DNA from: CAZHPY01 sp964534705
GTDB lineage: Bacteria; Omnitrophota; Gorgyraeia; 2-01-FULL-45-10
DNA: 64,000 nucleotides
Assembly: GCA_964534705.1 (NCBI GenBank)
Contig: CAZHPY010000001.1
Span: forward strand, 1 to 64,000
Reading direction: 5' to 3'
Made by a program: the position numbers and the translations under genes. The notes under the pieces were generated by a model. That model saw only the letters and a program-made list of their open reading frames with translations. It had not been told where the DNA came from and did not search any database. Of the stretch, positions 1 to 8,188 are shown piece by piece. Each line of letters opens with the position of its first letter. Within the stretch, counting starts at the first letter, position 1.

Positions 1-251
1 CTTATATTTATATAAGTCCCGCTATTCAGGATGGATACTGCGTTAAAGAACACAAATAAGAGAAGAAACGCATTAGGCCAGGACCTAAGAAATTTAAAAT
101 CCGGTTTTATGAGCTTACGTCCGATAAAACCAATGGACATAAAAACCACAAAAATTTCAATCAGTGAAATAGAAATGGGTATAAAAAATAATACACCGTA
201 TAATGCGTATTCATTGATAAAACTGAATAGATTATATAATTTATCTTTCAA
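1..251 (-). CDS. O-antigen ligase/polymerase (Wzy-like), N-terminal fragment
   Basis: An open frame begins with TTG at 251, directly after the stop of the upstream sugar transferase, and runs off the window edge (83 residues seen). A purine-rich stretch (AAGGGAAAGGG) about 10 nt upstream can serve as the ribosome binding site. The visible part has two hydrophobic segments; the first reads YALYGVLFFIPISISLIEIF, which resembles the first helices of O-antigen ligase/polymerase proteins in polysaccharide loci. Such proteins join lipid-linked repeat units or ligate them to an acceptor on the periplasmic side. The family call rests on a short fragment. It would be the second ligase-like gene in the window (see 17570). 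Confidence 0.55.
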   Translation of the reverse strand, partial: MKDKLYNLFSFINEYALYGVLFFIPISISLIEIFVVFMSIGFIGRKLIKPDFKFLRSWPNAFLLLFVFFNAVSILNSGTYINI

Positions 252-1649
252 TCAGTACGCACCCTTTCCCTTCAAAACCGCAGGAATGGTCAACAATATA
301 ATTTTTATGTCCAATCCTAATGACCAGTTATCAACATACCAGATATCCCAGCGCATCCAATTATTGAATTTTAGATCCGATCTTCCTTTTACCTGGGCTA
401 AGCCAGTAATTCCTGGCCTGATATTTAACCGCGGAATATGTTTATATTCAACCTTATCGCTTTCTTCAACAGGAAAAGGCCGGGGTCCTACCAGGCTCAT
501 ATCCCCCTTTACGACATTTATTAACTGAGGTAGCTCATCCATGCTATATCTGCGTAAAAATCTCCCAATGCCAGTCACTCGAGGATCGTTCCTGATCTTA
601 AAAATTGGCCCTTCTACCTCAGATTTACTCCTTAAGCTTTCTTTAAAGCTATCCGCATCCTTAATCATGGAACGGAATTTATACAGGTCGAAAACAACCC
701 CTTTCTTCCCGGAACGTTTTGAAACATAAAATACGGAGCCATGGCTTTCCAGCTTGATCAGAAAAGCGATTATTACAAACAAAGGGGAAAACAAGGTCAA
801 GATCAATCCGGCAATCAATATATCTGACAGGCGCTTACTAATGCTATCCGAAGCCTGAGAACCTTTTTCAAAATATGCCATCAAAGGAATGGCGCCAATA
901 TAATTTAACTTTACCTGGCGGTATGGCATATTAAAATGCTCGGCAACTATTCTCACGGTCCTGCCTAGCCTTGCACCTTTTTGGATTACTTCCCCTACGA
1001 TCTTGCGCTCGGAAGGGATAGAAACATAAACTTCATCTATAAAGTATCTATTTACAATTTTATCCATATCTGCGATCTTGCCTAACACCTGGCTACCATT
1101 CACCTTGCCTGTTTTTGTATCATCAAGAAATCCGATAGTTTTTATTCCTAAATAAGGAAAAGCTTTAATTTCTTCCGCGAGGGCCAGGCCCGCGCTTCCC
1201 GCCCCCACTATTAATATATTATAGTTAGCATATCCTTTTTGGATCAGATACCTGACGCAGATCCGCTTTATCGTCCGCCAGATGGAAAGGCTTAGCAATA
1301 AAGAGAGGGTTGATTCAACAAATACTAAACGAGAAAAGACCGTTATTCTCAAGATAAATATAAATAATACAGCTAGGATGGAGGCATATAAAATACATTT
1401 TGCCACCTTCAGCCATTCACCTGAAATGCTCAAATATCTATCGGTATAGTAAAGAAAAGCGTTTTTCAGCAAAAAAAGTAAGGTGACCCCCCAGAAAAAA
1501 TAGACTGCCAAATAAGATTTAAGGCCAGGCGGGTCATACTGAGGAACTAAAGCAGAATTGAATTTATATGGCCAATAAAAAGAGATGGCTATAAACACAA
1601 TATCTATCAAAAAGTAAATGGAATATATCCTGCTTTTCTTATTGAACAT
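252..1649 (-). CDS. WbaP/CpsE-type polyprenyl-phosphate sugar phosphotransferase
   Basis: Exopolysaccharide initiation enzyme that moves a sugar-1-phosphate from a nucleotide sugar to undecaprenyl phosphate at the inner membrane. It has about four N-terminal membrane helices (residues 5-125), a nucleotide-binding-like middle domain opening with ILIVGAGSAGLALAEEI (about 145-260), another hydrophobic segment, and the C-terminal bacterial sugar transferase domain with KFRSM and DELPQLINVVKGDMSLVGPRP. The 465 aa length is normal for the long, multi-helix form. I chose ATG at 1649; an in-frame TTG lies two codons earlier. A TATAAT box sits 7 nt upstream of the ATG, so the transcript may be leaderless. 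The first sugar cannot be read from sequence. Confidence 0.93.
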   Translation of the reverse strand: MFNKKSRIYSIYFLIDIVFIAISFYWPYKFNSALVPQYDPPGLKSYLAVYFFWGVTLLFLLKNAFLYYTDRYLSISGEWLKVAKCILYASILAVLFIFILRITVFSRLVFVESTLSLLLSLSIWRTIKRICVRYLIQKGYANYNILIVGAGSAGLALAEEIKAFPYLGIKTIGFLDDTKTGKVNGSQVLGKIADMDKIVNRYFIDEVYVSIPSERKIVGEVIQKGARLGRTVRIVAEHFNMPYRQVKLNYIGAIPLMAYFEKGSQASDSISKRLSDILIAGLILTLFSPLFVIIAFLIKLESHGSVFYVSKRSGKKGVVFDLYKFRSMIKDADSFKESLRSKSEVEGPIFKIRNDPRVTGIGRFLRRYSMDELPQLINVVKGDMSLVGPRPFPVEESDKVEYKHIPRLNIRPGITGLAQVKGRSDLKFNNWMRWDIWYVDNWSLGLDIKIILLTIPAVLKGKGAY

Positions 1650-1656
1650 GCCCAAT

Positions 1657-1665
1657 ATTATAACA
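1657..1665 (-). promoter_or_regulatory. Extended -10 promoter element before the WbaP-type gene
   Basis: On the minus strand this reads TGT then TATAAT, a full extended -10 box, with no convincing -35 hexamer 16-18 bp upstream. The box ends 7 nt before the ATG at 1649, so transcription would start at or next to the start codon and leave no room for a Shine-Dalgarno site. The same 7-nt geometry is seen at 44120. Predicted from sequence only. Confidence 0.45.
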
Positions 1666-1696
1666 TAGTAGCGTTAATTTGATGATGATTTTATGA

Positions 1697-2995
1697 TTAG
1701 CGTATGTCATCTGCCCTGCGATATAAAAAGGAATTACTCTCCTTATCATAATAAAATATCTTACCCCCTACGGACCATTCATTTTCCTTCAATATATCAA
1801 GGATGGAAGCCGCGTATATCCTGTTTCCCAGGGAATTATAATGATTTGACCTGTTTAAAATACCTTTATTCCCAGGATTAAGCCGCGTTGATTCTCTTTT
1901 AAAATAATCCATTATATTGTAATATTTTACGTATTCACTGTTCTCTTGAAAAAATTTAGTGAATTTTAGCGGCATATCGTCGCTGACAACAAAAATTAAA
2001 ACGCTATTATTTCTTTTAGCAACGTCTTTATAATTCTCTAATAGTTTGAGGTTATAATCTTCAGCCGGGTCAGAACCGGCATTTGGCATTTTATCTATGA
2101 CATCACGCGAGGAATGCCTTATTTTGTACTTAATATAAGATGTTTTCAATAATAAACCAAGATTTGAAAAAGACAATAGTTTGCTTGATAAAAACTTGTT
2201 TTTCTTGTAAAAATCGAGCTTATTATAAATATTTTCATTCCTCCACTCCGGGTTAAAAAGATCTTGCAAGGACGAGGCTTCATGAACCAATACACCCTGC
2301 TTAACAGAAGACTTCACCCTGTATAAGTGAGCTTGCCTCAGGTTGCCATTCTCTCCCGCTACGCCTAAAAAGCCATAAATATCATCACGCGGTCCCAACG
2401 ACACATAATTGGAAAATATAATATCAGGGCAGAAACGTAAACCGTCTTTTAAGTAACGCAAATATGACTGGACGAGGCCATATCCGCCGACGCCAAAATT
2501 TAAAACCTCGAGATTCCCAACGCTCTTCTCAAGATAATATTCCCAGGTATCCTCGTTCTTTTCTTCATCGCAATGAACGAAAGAGTCGCCAAAACAAGCT
2601 ATCCTTAAAATACCGTCTTTCGGGACAAGCGTATATTCTTCCTCTGACCTGACCCCTGCGCTATTAGAAATGTAGCCTCCGGCGCGCTTATTCCTTCCAA
2701 TAGTATAACCAAGCTCATCATCTACCCTGTAATAAAAACTACTTTTGTGCTGGCAATAATATACAGCATATATGAGCCTGAATTTATATAGCGTGTCCAG
2801 GATCGTTTGATTTCCGATTAAAAAAAGCCCCTTTCCCAGATAGCATTGATAAACAAAATAGCCATAAACTAAGCATTCTAATATTATAAAGATAAGCAGG
2901 AGTATCGTAAGTAGCGCAAGCAGAGGGCGTCGTGTCTTTTTATAAAAAAAGAAACTGGCAAAAAACGCTATCAACAAAATCAATATAAAAAGCAT
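1697..2995 (-). CDS. Membrane-anchored SGNH/GDSL-hydrolase-like protein
   Basis: A 432 aa protein with two N-terminal hydrophobic segments (about 1-18 and 24-50), then a periplasmic-looking domain of SGNH type. Block I is FGDSF (nucleophile Ser138), a glycine block NFGVGGYG follows near 167-173, and a C-terminal NHYNSLGN motif carries the likely catalytic His. No Asp sits at the usual DxxH position, so the triad is uncertain. In polysaccharide loci, proteins of this kind add or remove O-acyl groups on glycans. The start has a clear GGAGG site 7 nt upstream. It lies between wecG and the WbaP-type gene in one co-directional run. Substrate unknown. Confidence 0.7.
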   Translation of the reverse strand: MLFILILLIAFFASFFFYKKTRRPLLALLTILLLIFIILECLVYGYFVYQCYLGKGLFLIGNQTILDTLYKFRLIYAVYYCQHKSSFYYRVDDELGYTIGRNKRAGGYISNSAGVRSEEEYTLVPKDGILRIACFGDSFVHCDEEKNEDTWEYYLEKSVGNLEVLNFGVGGYGLVQSYLRYLKDGLRFCPDIIFSNYVSLGPRDDIYGFLGVAGENGNLRQAHLYRVKSSVKQGVLVHEASSLQDLFNPEWRNENIYNKLDFYKKNKFLSSKLLSFSNLGLLLKTSYIKYKIRHSSRDVIDKMPNAGSDPAEDYNLKLLENYKDVAKRNNSVLIFVVSDDMPLKFTKFFQENSEYVKYYNIMDYFKRESTRLNPGNKGILNRSNHYNSLGNRIYAASILDILKENEWSVGGKIFYYDKESNSFLYRRADDIR

Positions 2996-3011
2996 AATCC
3001 TGCCTCCGTTT

Positions 3012-3782
3012 TCATGGCCTGCCGTTATCCCGCCGGTGTCGTTTGAATAATTCTATCACTACATAATAAATGAACGAGGGAATGTCGATCAGGTATCTGC
3101 GCCACAATCTCCTGGGTTCGGTAACGAGCCGGAAAAGCCACTCAAAGCCGTTATTCCTTATCCAGCGAGGCGCCTGAGGCTTTGCCCCTGCCAGGAAATC
3201 GAAAGCCGCACCTACGCCTACCATAACAGGGGCTTTTATTCTGCTCCTGTGCTCATACATCCACATGTCCTGCTTCGGCGAACCCAATCCGACCCAAATT
3301 ACGTCAGGATTATTGTCATTAATATCTTTCACTATCTTGTCGTCTTCTTCTTTGGTCAAGTTTCGAAAAGGCGGGGAAAATATGCCGGAAATGATCAAGC
3401 CTGGATATTTTTTATTTAGATTCTCTTTCAGTTTATCCAGGACATCCGTTCCTGAACCGTAAAAATAATTCCTATACCCTTTTTCAGCGGAGACCCTACA
3501 GATCTCCTGCATTAATTCCGGGCCATACACCCTTCTTGTATTCTTGTATCCAAACATCCGTCCTGCCCATACCAAAGGCATGCCGTCAGGCGTAGCCAGG
3601 TTCGCAGAATTAACGCTCGCGAACATTCTTTTATTCCGCTTGCATTCCATGACAGTATTAACGGTACATACGCATATATATATCTTTTGTTTTTTTAGTA
3701 TCGCGTTCTCTACAAATGAACGTGCATCGCTCATGTTTATCGCTGAAATATTAACATCTAAAACAGAGAATTTATTTAACAT
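3012..3782 (-). CDS. wecG: WecG/TagA/CpsF family glycosyltransferase
   Basis: A 256 aa GT26-family enzyme that adds the second sugar (in known members N-acetylmannosamine(uronate) or a related sugar) to an undecaprenyl-diphosphate-linked first sugar. Visible family motifs are TPDGMPLVW (64-72, with the conserved Asp66), DVIWVGLGSPKQD, GVGAAFDFLAG and the basic C-terminal stretch RLWRRYL that helps membrane association. The length is typical. The start overlaps the end of the upstream GT-C gene by 11 bp, so translation is probably coupled. Together with the WbaP-type enzyme downstream it likely carries out the first two steps of repeat-unit assembly. The actual sugar is not decided by sequence. 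Confidence 0.9.
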   Translation of the reverse strand: MLNKFSVLDVNISAINMSDARSFVENAILKKQKIYICVCTVNTVMECKRNKRMFASVNSANLATPDGMPLVWAGRMFGYKNTRRVYGPELMQEICRVSAEKGYRNYFYGSGTDVLDKLKENLNKKYPGLIISGIFSPPFRNLTKEEDDKIVKDINDNNPDVIWVGLGSPKQDMWMYEHRSRIKAPVMVGVGAAFDFLAGAKPQAPRWIRNNGFEWLFRLVTEPRRLWRRYLIDIPSFIYYVVIELFKRHRRDNGRP

Positions 3783-5289
3783 TTCTATCGGGTATCCGTT
3801 CTGAAATATATGTAAGGATGAACGGCAACAAATATATTCCTAAAGCTCTGACCAGAAGAACCGGATAAAAGCTAAGATAGATCCCTTTCATAGCAATTAC
3901 CGCCGGGCTAGAAATATTAAAAACCATCATAATACAAATCAAAAGATACAGCGGTCCGCCTTTAAAAATGGCGGTGAAAAGCGCGGATGGATCTTTTACC
4001 AACATCGTCCATATATTTTTCTGATATGTGTTATTTCCCCAGCCGCTATCTCCAAAATACTGCTTTACGACCTGCAGCGTCAATTCTTTAGGGTTCCCTT
4101 CAAAGGCCAACATCGACAATAACGGCAATGTGCACAATGCCAAAGAAACAATAAGAACCACACCCCTGCCAAAACGATCGCTAGCCCTGTTCAACACTAA
4201 TGCCAAAGGATATACGCATAATGGGGCCGCTGCCGGTATTAAATACCGATAACCATACCATCCCCCCTGAGTCTTCCAGGTTATGACAACATAAAGATTC
4301 ACCAGTAACGGCAACATGCTAAATAGGATCGCCCGACGTAAAGGGTACTTGAAAAACACAGCGCCCAGCAACCCGATCAAGATAAAAGGGGCTGTATAGA
4401 TCAGGCCCCAATCGATACCGGTCAAGATATGCCACAGCCGCTGAAAATAAAAAAGCGGCGCATGGAAGTTCAGAAGCAAATCCTTGATCACGCTATTGTT
4501 GCTGGTATTGTGGTAAACAATATCGGGCAGTACCTGAAAGGCCGCCACCAGGCCTCCTGCAAAAATATATGACAGCAATATCTTTTTCCATGCCCCGGCT
4601 CGGTCCTGCCGGGTAACACGGATAGCGAACAAGAGCACAGGCCACACTACCAACATCGCCACATTATTGAGGCGTATTAAAACAAGAAGCCCTGTGATAG
4701 CGCCGACAACCACAGCGCTTATATATTTCCGGCCCCAGACATGCCATTCCTCTTGAGGCAGCAATAAAAACCACACCAGCGTGCTTATCATGCAAAATTC
4801 AGAGATATGGCTAAAGACAGGCCTGCGAAAAGCGAATAAGGGGATCCCCTGGCATAGGACAATTAAAAATACAGCCAGCACTGTTTCGTATTCCTTAAAA
4901 TGATGCCTAAGCCCGCGGTACAATAAAAAACAACCCAACCAGAGATAAAATACCGAGGATAGCACAAAACCATATACAGACCAGCTTTGGGGTATATTGC
5001 CCGGATCTCGCTGTAACGCTATAGAACTCTCCATAAAACGGTCGAGCCATGAAAAAAGATAAACAAACGGAGACGCCATTAATCCCGGGCCTATGGAATG
5101 CGCCGGGCAATCCCCGTCGTTCATGTAAAATTCTTTCCTATAAGAGGGAAACTGCCCATAACTTATAGACGAGGCATGCGCAAAATAAGAATAGTCATCG
5201 CCGGAATACATCATCCGGCCGGCATCCATCTGATATGGCCTGAAAAGCAGGAAACCGACCAGAAATATCAAAACACTTATTTTCTTCAT
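3772..5289 (-). CDS. Multi-pass membrane glycosyltransferase-like protein (GT-C type)
   Basis: A 505 aa protein with about eleven hydrophobic helices. After the first helix there is a loop with an acidic pair, SGDDYSYFAHA, at the place where GT39/ArnT-like (GT-C) enzymes carry their catalytic acidic residue. These enzymes take sugars from polyprenyl-phosphate donors on the periplasmic face. The gene overlaps hisF upstream by 4 bp (ATGA) and wecG downstream by 11 bp. No close family can be named with certainty. It could also be a membrane protein of unknown role in glycan assembly. Confidence 0.6.
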   Translation of the reverse strand: MKKISVLIFLVGFLLFRPYQMDAGRMMYSGDDYSYFAHASSISYGQFPSYRKEFYMNDGDCPAHSIGPGLMASPFVYLFSWLDRFMESSIALQRDPGNIPQSWSVYGFVLSSVFYLWLGCFLLYRGLRHHFKEYETVLAVFLIVLCQGIPLFAFRRPVFSHISEFCMISTLVWFLLLPQEEWHVWGRKYISAVVVGAITGLLVLIRLNNVAMLVVWPVLLFAIRVTRQDRAGAWKKILLSYIFAGGLVAAFQVLPDIVYHNTSNNSVIKDLLLNFHAPLFYFQRLWHILTGIDWGLIYTAPFILIGLLGAVFFKYPLRRAILFSMLPLLVNLYVVITWKTQGGWYGYRYLIPAAAPLCVYPLALVLNRASDRFGRGVVLIVSLALCTLPLLSMLAFEGNPKELTLQVVKQYFGDSGWGNNTYQKNIWTMLVKDPSALFTAIFKGGPLYLLICIMMVFNISSPAVIAMKGIYLSFYPVLLVRALGIYLLPFILTYISERIPDRNVK

Positions 5290-6050
5290 TCGCCCCTGAT
5301 TCCCGCCAATTCCTTGTCCGATGGGTAACTGATCAAGACACCGCGTTTTGGTCCATGAAACACAAAGATACTTCCCGCCGCAACCGCAGAAGCCCTCCCA
5401 TCTTCGATCGCTTCACTGAAATCCTTTAAGGCCCCCGCGCCGCCGCAGGCAATAACGGGGATCTTCACAGAATCGGCGATCTGCTGAATAAGCTCAACAT
5501 CATACCCTTTCATCGAGCCATCCCGGTCGATGGAATTCACTAGCAGCTCTCCGGCGCCAAGTCTCTCCATAGCAACAGCATGCTTGACAGGATCAAGCCC
5601 CGTAGCCTTAACTCCCGAATGTATGTACACTTCGGTATTGCCCCGCGAACTCTTTTTGACGTCAACAGATACCATAATACATTGATTACCAAAAATCCTT
5701 GCCCCCTCTTTTACAACCTCAGGATTTTCAACGGCAACAGAACAAAGGCAGACTTTCTCAGCGCCGGCATTGAGCATTGCACGCATACTATCGACCGTTT
5801 TTAATCCGCCGCCGACGCCGAACGGCATCTGGCATTCATTTGATACCAGCTGGATCAATATGGGGTCAGGAATGCGGTTTTCCCGGGTCGCCGTAATATC
5901 CAGAAAAATTATCTCGTCCGCTTTTTTCATATTAAAGATATGCACGGCATTACTAGGATCTCCGATATAGACATGGTCTTTAAATTGCCTGCCTTTTACA
6001 AGACCTTTGCCGCGCAATAAAAGACAGGGTATTATGCGGGGTAACAGCAT
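5286..6050 (-). CDS. hisF: HisF-like ammonia-channel subunit (WbuZ type), set 1
   Basis: A 254 aa TIM-barrel protein of the HisF family. In polysaccharide loci such proteins pair with HisH and a PP-loop enzyme to deliver ammonia for turning an N-acetyl group into an acetamidino group. With the ATG at 6050 the numbering matches Thermotoga HisF. Residue 11, an essential Asp in true HisF, is Leu (RIIPCLLLRG), while Asp130 is kept (VSVDVKK). It therefore should not be a working histidine-pathway cyclase. I prefer 6050 over the ATG at 6059 because the GAGG site is 10 nt from the former and only 1 nt from the latter. It follows hisH immediately. Confidence 0.85.
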   Translation of the reverse strand: MLLPRIIPCLLLRGKGLVKGRQFKDHVYIGDPSNAVHIFNMKKADEIIFLDITATRENRIPDPILIQLVSNECQMPFGVGGGLKTVDSMRAMLNAGAEKVCLCSVAVENPEVVKEGARIFGNQCIMVSVDVKKSSRGNTEVYIHSGVKATGLDPVKHAVAMERLGAGELLVNSIDRDGSMKGYDVELIQQIADSVKIPVIACGGAGALKDFSEAIEDGRASAVAAGSIFVFHGPKRGVLISYPSDKELAGIRGE

Positions 6051-6051
6051 G

Positions 6052-6687
6052 TCAGGCATACCTCAAAAAATTCTCGATCACAGAGATCCCGTGTGAATGG
6101 CTTTTTTCCGGATGGAATTGAACGCCAAAGATATTCTCTTTTTCGATAGCGGATACAAAATCATAACCATGATCCGTGACTGCCGTTACATCCTTGATGC
6201 GCTCACAGCATATATGATAAGAATGGGAAAAATAAAATCTGCTGCCCGACACTACCCCCCTAAACAGGAGACTATCCTTCTGAAAATTTACCTTGTTCCA
6301 ACCCACATGAGGAATCCGTAATCTCACTAAGGATGCCGCATCTGTCTTATTGCCGGAAAAATCAAAGAGCCGAGTACGCGCTTCTACCCATCCTAACCCA
6401 TCAACATTGCCTTCTTCGCTAAAAGAAGTCATCAATTGCATGCCCAGACAAATGCCTAGGATAGGCGTTCTTTCTTTAAGCACTTTTTTGTTCAGGACAT
6501 CTACCAACCCGCGTGCGCGGATATTGGCCATACCGGAGGCAAACTGACCGACCCCGGGGAAAATGATTTTAGAAGCAGCCTCTATGTCGTCAATACATGA
6601 AGAGACGATAGCTCCATATTTCAGCCGACCAATCTTGCTTAAGATCGAGTGCAAATTCCCCATTCCATAATCAACTATCACTATCAC
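6052..6687 (-). CDS. hisH: HisH-like glutamine amidotransferase, set 1
   Basis: A 211 aa class I glutaminase that releases ammonia from glutamine and passes it to its HisF-like partner. The triad is visible: Cys80 in GICLGMQ, and His192 and Glu194 in QFHPEKS. It begins with GTG at 6687, overlapping the stop of the flippase-like gene (GTGA), and is followed at once by the HisF-like gene. No other histidine-biosynthesis gene is near, and the PP-loop amidotransferase at 8189 is in the same run. The likely role is therefore sugar amidination rather than histidine synthesis, as known for WbpG/HisH/HisF of Pseudomonas O-antigen. Confidence 0.87.
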   Translation of the reverse strand: MIVIVDYGMGNLHSILSKIGRLKYGAIVSSCIDDIEAASKIIFPGVGQFASGMANIRARGLVDVLNKKVLKERTPILGICLGMQLMTSFSEEGNVDGLGWVEARTRLFDFSGNKTDAASLVRLRIPHVGWNKVNFQKDSLLFRGVVSGSRFYFSHSYHICCERIKDVTAVTDHGYDFVSAIEKENIFGVQFHPEKSHSHGISVIENFLRYA

Positions 6688-7631
6688 CGCGCAACCCCCG
6701 CAACTTCACCGGATCTTTTAAGCGGCATAAGACATCCAACTCCAAAAACAAGTCCGTCACCAAATATCGCAATAAGCCGATGCAATACCAGTGCTATCAT
6801 TAATGGTTCGGGCGCTATCACCGTTGATAAGAGCATAAACAACGCCGCCTCCCTGACACCCAGGCCTCCCGGGGCACCGGGAGTAATGAACCCGCAGGTC
6901 CACGATAATGCCATAGCGCCAATTAAAAATATGCCCTGCAATAGATTGACCGGGACACCAATGATGAAGACCAGTATCATCGCCAGCAATAGTCCTAGCC
7001 ATATAATTACCGCAGAGTTAATAAACAATAGAATACCGATAATCTTTATAAATTGCGCCGAAAAAAAATGCCGGCGGTCGGCCGGACTCATCCGCCTGAC
7101 AAAAATAATGGACACCACAAAGGCTGAAAAAATGCACACGGCCACGACTGTGATTTTCAGCAACCCATGCCCGACAAGCCAGCCTGCCCAGACCTTATTT
7201 AAGGATGATAAGGAAAAAACCGCTGCCACCAGTAGGGATGATAAAATCAAAAAAACAGTTTCCAGGACGCTCCCAAGGGCAATGTCGCCATTGGATATCC
7301 CATATCGATAACCAAGGTAGTTACGTCCAACAAATTCCATGAAATTACCAGGTAAATATTTTAAAATATTGACACGGAAATATATCCCCAACACATCCCG
7401 AAAAGGGACTCCCCTTGCCGGCGCGGAGATAAATCGCAATATCAAAAACCATCCCCAGGCTAAGAGAGCAAAGAAGGCTCCATAGATAATAATAAATACC
7501 GCCGCCGCCCATAACGATCCGGAACGAGACAAATGAACGATGCTGAAATTCAATCGAAGGCAGATACGTATTAGATAAAAAAATGCCAGAGAGGTAATAG
7601 CAAAACCGAGTATTTTTGCAACTTTTTTCAT
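6684..7631 (-). CDS. UPF0104/AglD-like flippase-domain membrane protein
   Basis: A 315 aa integral membrane protein with about eight helices, of the lysylphosphatidylglycerol-synthase membrane-domain family (UPF0104). The family signature GFITPGAPGGLGVREAALF is seen near residues 256-274. Relatives are linked to moving lipid-linked sugars (AglD) or lipids across the membrane. In this operon a role in handling a polyprenyl-linked sugar is plausible but unproven. It is read between the acyltransferase upstream and hisH downstream (4 bp overlap). Confidence 0.8.
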   Translation of the reverse strand: MKKVAKILGFAITSLAFFYLIRICLRLNFSIVHLSRSGSLWAAAVFIIIYGAFFALLAWGWFLILRFISAPARGVPFRDVLGIYFRVNILKYLPGNFMEFVGRNYLGYRYGISNGDIALGSVLETVFLILSSLLVAAVFSLSSLNKVWAGWLVGHGLLKITVVAVCIFSAFVVSIIFVRRMSPADRRHFFSAQFIKIIGILLFINSAVIIWLGLLLAMILVFIIGVPVNLLQGIFLIGAMALSWTCGFITPGAPGGLGVREAALFMLLSTVIAPEPLMIALVLHRLIAIFGDGLVFGVGCLMPLKRSGEVAGVAR

Positions 7632-7643
7632 TGATACAAACCT

Positions 7644-8186
7644 TTAAAAGCGTTCTTTGATAACACGTGCCGGGACGCCTGTTACTACCGACCAGGCAGG
7701 CACGTCGCTGACCACAACGGCTCCAGCTCCGACAATGGCGCCCTGTCCGATCTCTCTTACAGAGTCCATGATCACTACGTTGGCCCCGACCCAGGAATCC
7801 CGTCTTATGACTAAAAGCGATCTGGTAATCGCCCATTGTGATTTAGGTGCACGCGTAATAAGATGCGTATGCGTCTCGATCAATACATTTTGACTGATCC
7901 AGACATCGTCCTCAATTATAACACCTCCGGAATAATCTATCTCGACATGATGATTAATAGCGACGTTCTTACCGATAGATAATCGCCCGACTGGTTTCGG
8001 TTCCGATAAGAAATCGGCACGGATAAATCTACAGGAGCTTCCGACAATCATGCCGGGTCCAGTTTTAAAAAGCCATCGATAAACAATATTACGCAATTGA
8101 TAAAAAGGAGGGAGATCAAAAATTCCGCAACCAACAGATAATTGGAAAAAACGCTTAAAGAATTCTGTGAAACAGATCGTTTGCAT
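7644..8186 (-). CDS. Left-handed beta-helix sugar O-acetyltransferase (WcaF/NodL-like)
   Basis: A 180 aa hexapeptide-repeat acyltransferase. Repeats of the I/V-G-x-x-x-x type run from about residue 60 to the end: VIIEDDVWISQNVLIE, a loop with ETHTH (the catalytic-type His), SWVGANVVIMD, IGQGAIVGAGAVV and the usual ending VVTGVPARVIKER. Such enzymes use acetyl-CoA to acetylate a sugar hydroxyl. I chose ATG at 8186, just after the upstream stop; an in-frame TTG at 8192 would overlap that stop. No clear ribosome binding site is visible, so translation may depend on coupling with the amidotransferase gene. Confidence 0.85.
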   Translation of the reverse strand: MQTICFTEFFKRFFQLSVGCGIFDLPPFYQLRNIVYRWLFKTGPGMIVGSSCRFIRADFLSEPKPVGRLSIGKNVAINHHVEIDYSGGVIIEDDVWISQNVLIETHTHLITRAPKSQWAITRSLLVIRRDSWVGANVVIMDSVREIGQGAIVGAGAVVVSDVPAWSVVTGVPARVIKERF

Positions 8187-8188
8187 GG

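Noticed and set aside
31..528. Plus-strand open frames over the whole window, such as 31-528 and 6649-7311
   Set aside because: They lie antisense to well-supported genes, show no family motifs, and have composition typical of reverse-frame shadows.
5286..6687. hisF/hisH as part of histidine biosynthesis
   Set aside because: No other his genes are near, one essential HisF aspartate is missing, and a PP-loop sugar amidotransferase is in the same operon.
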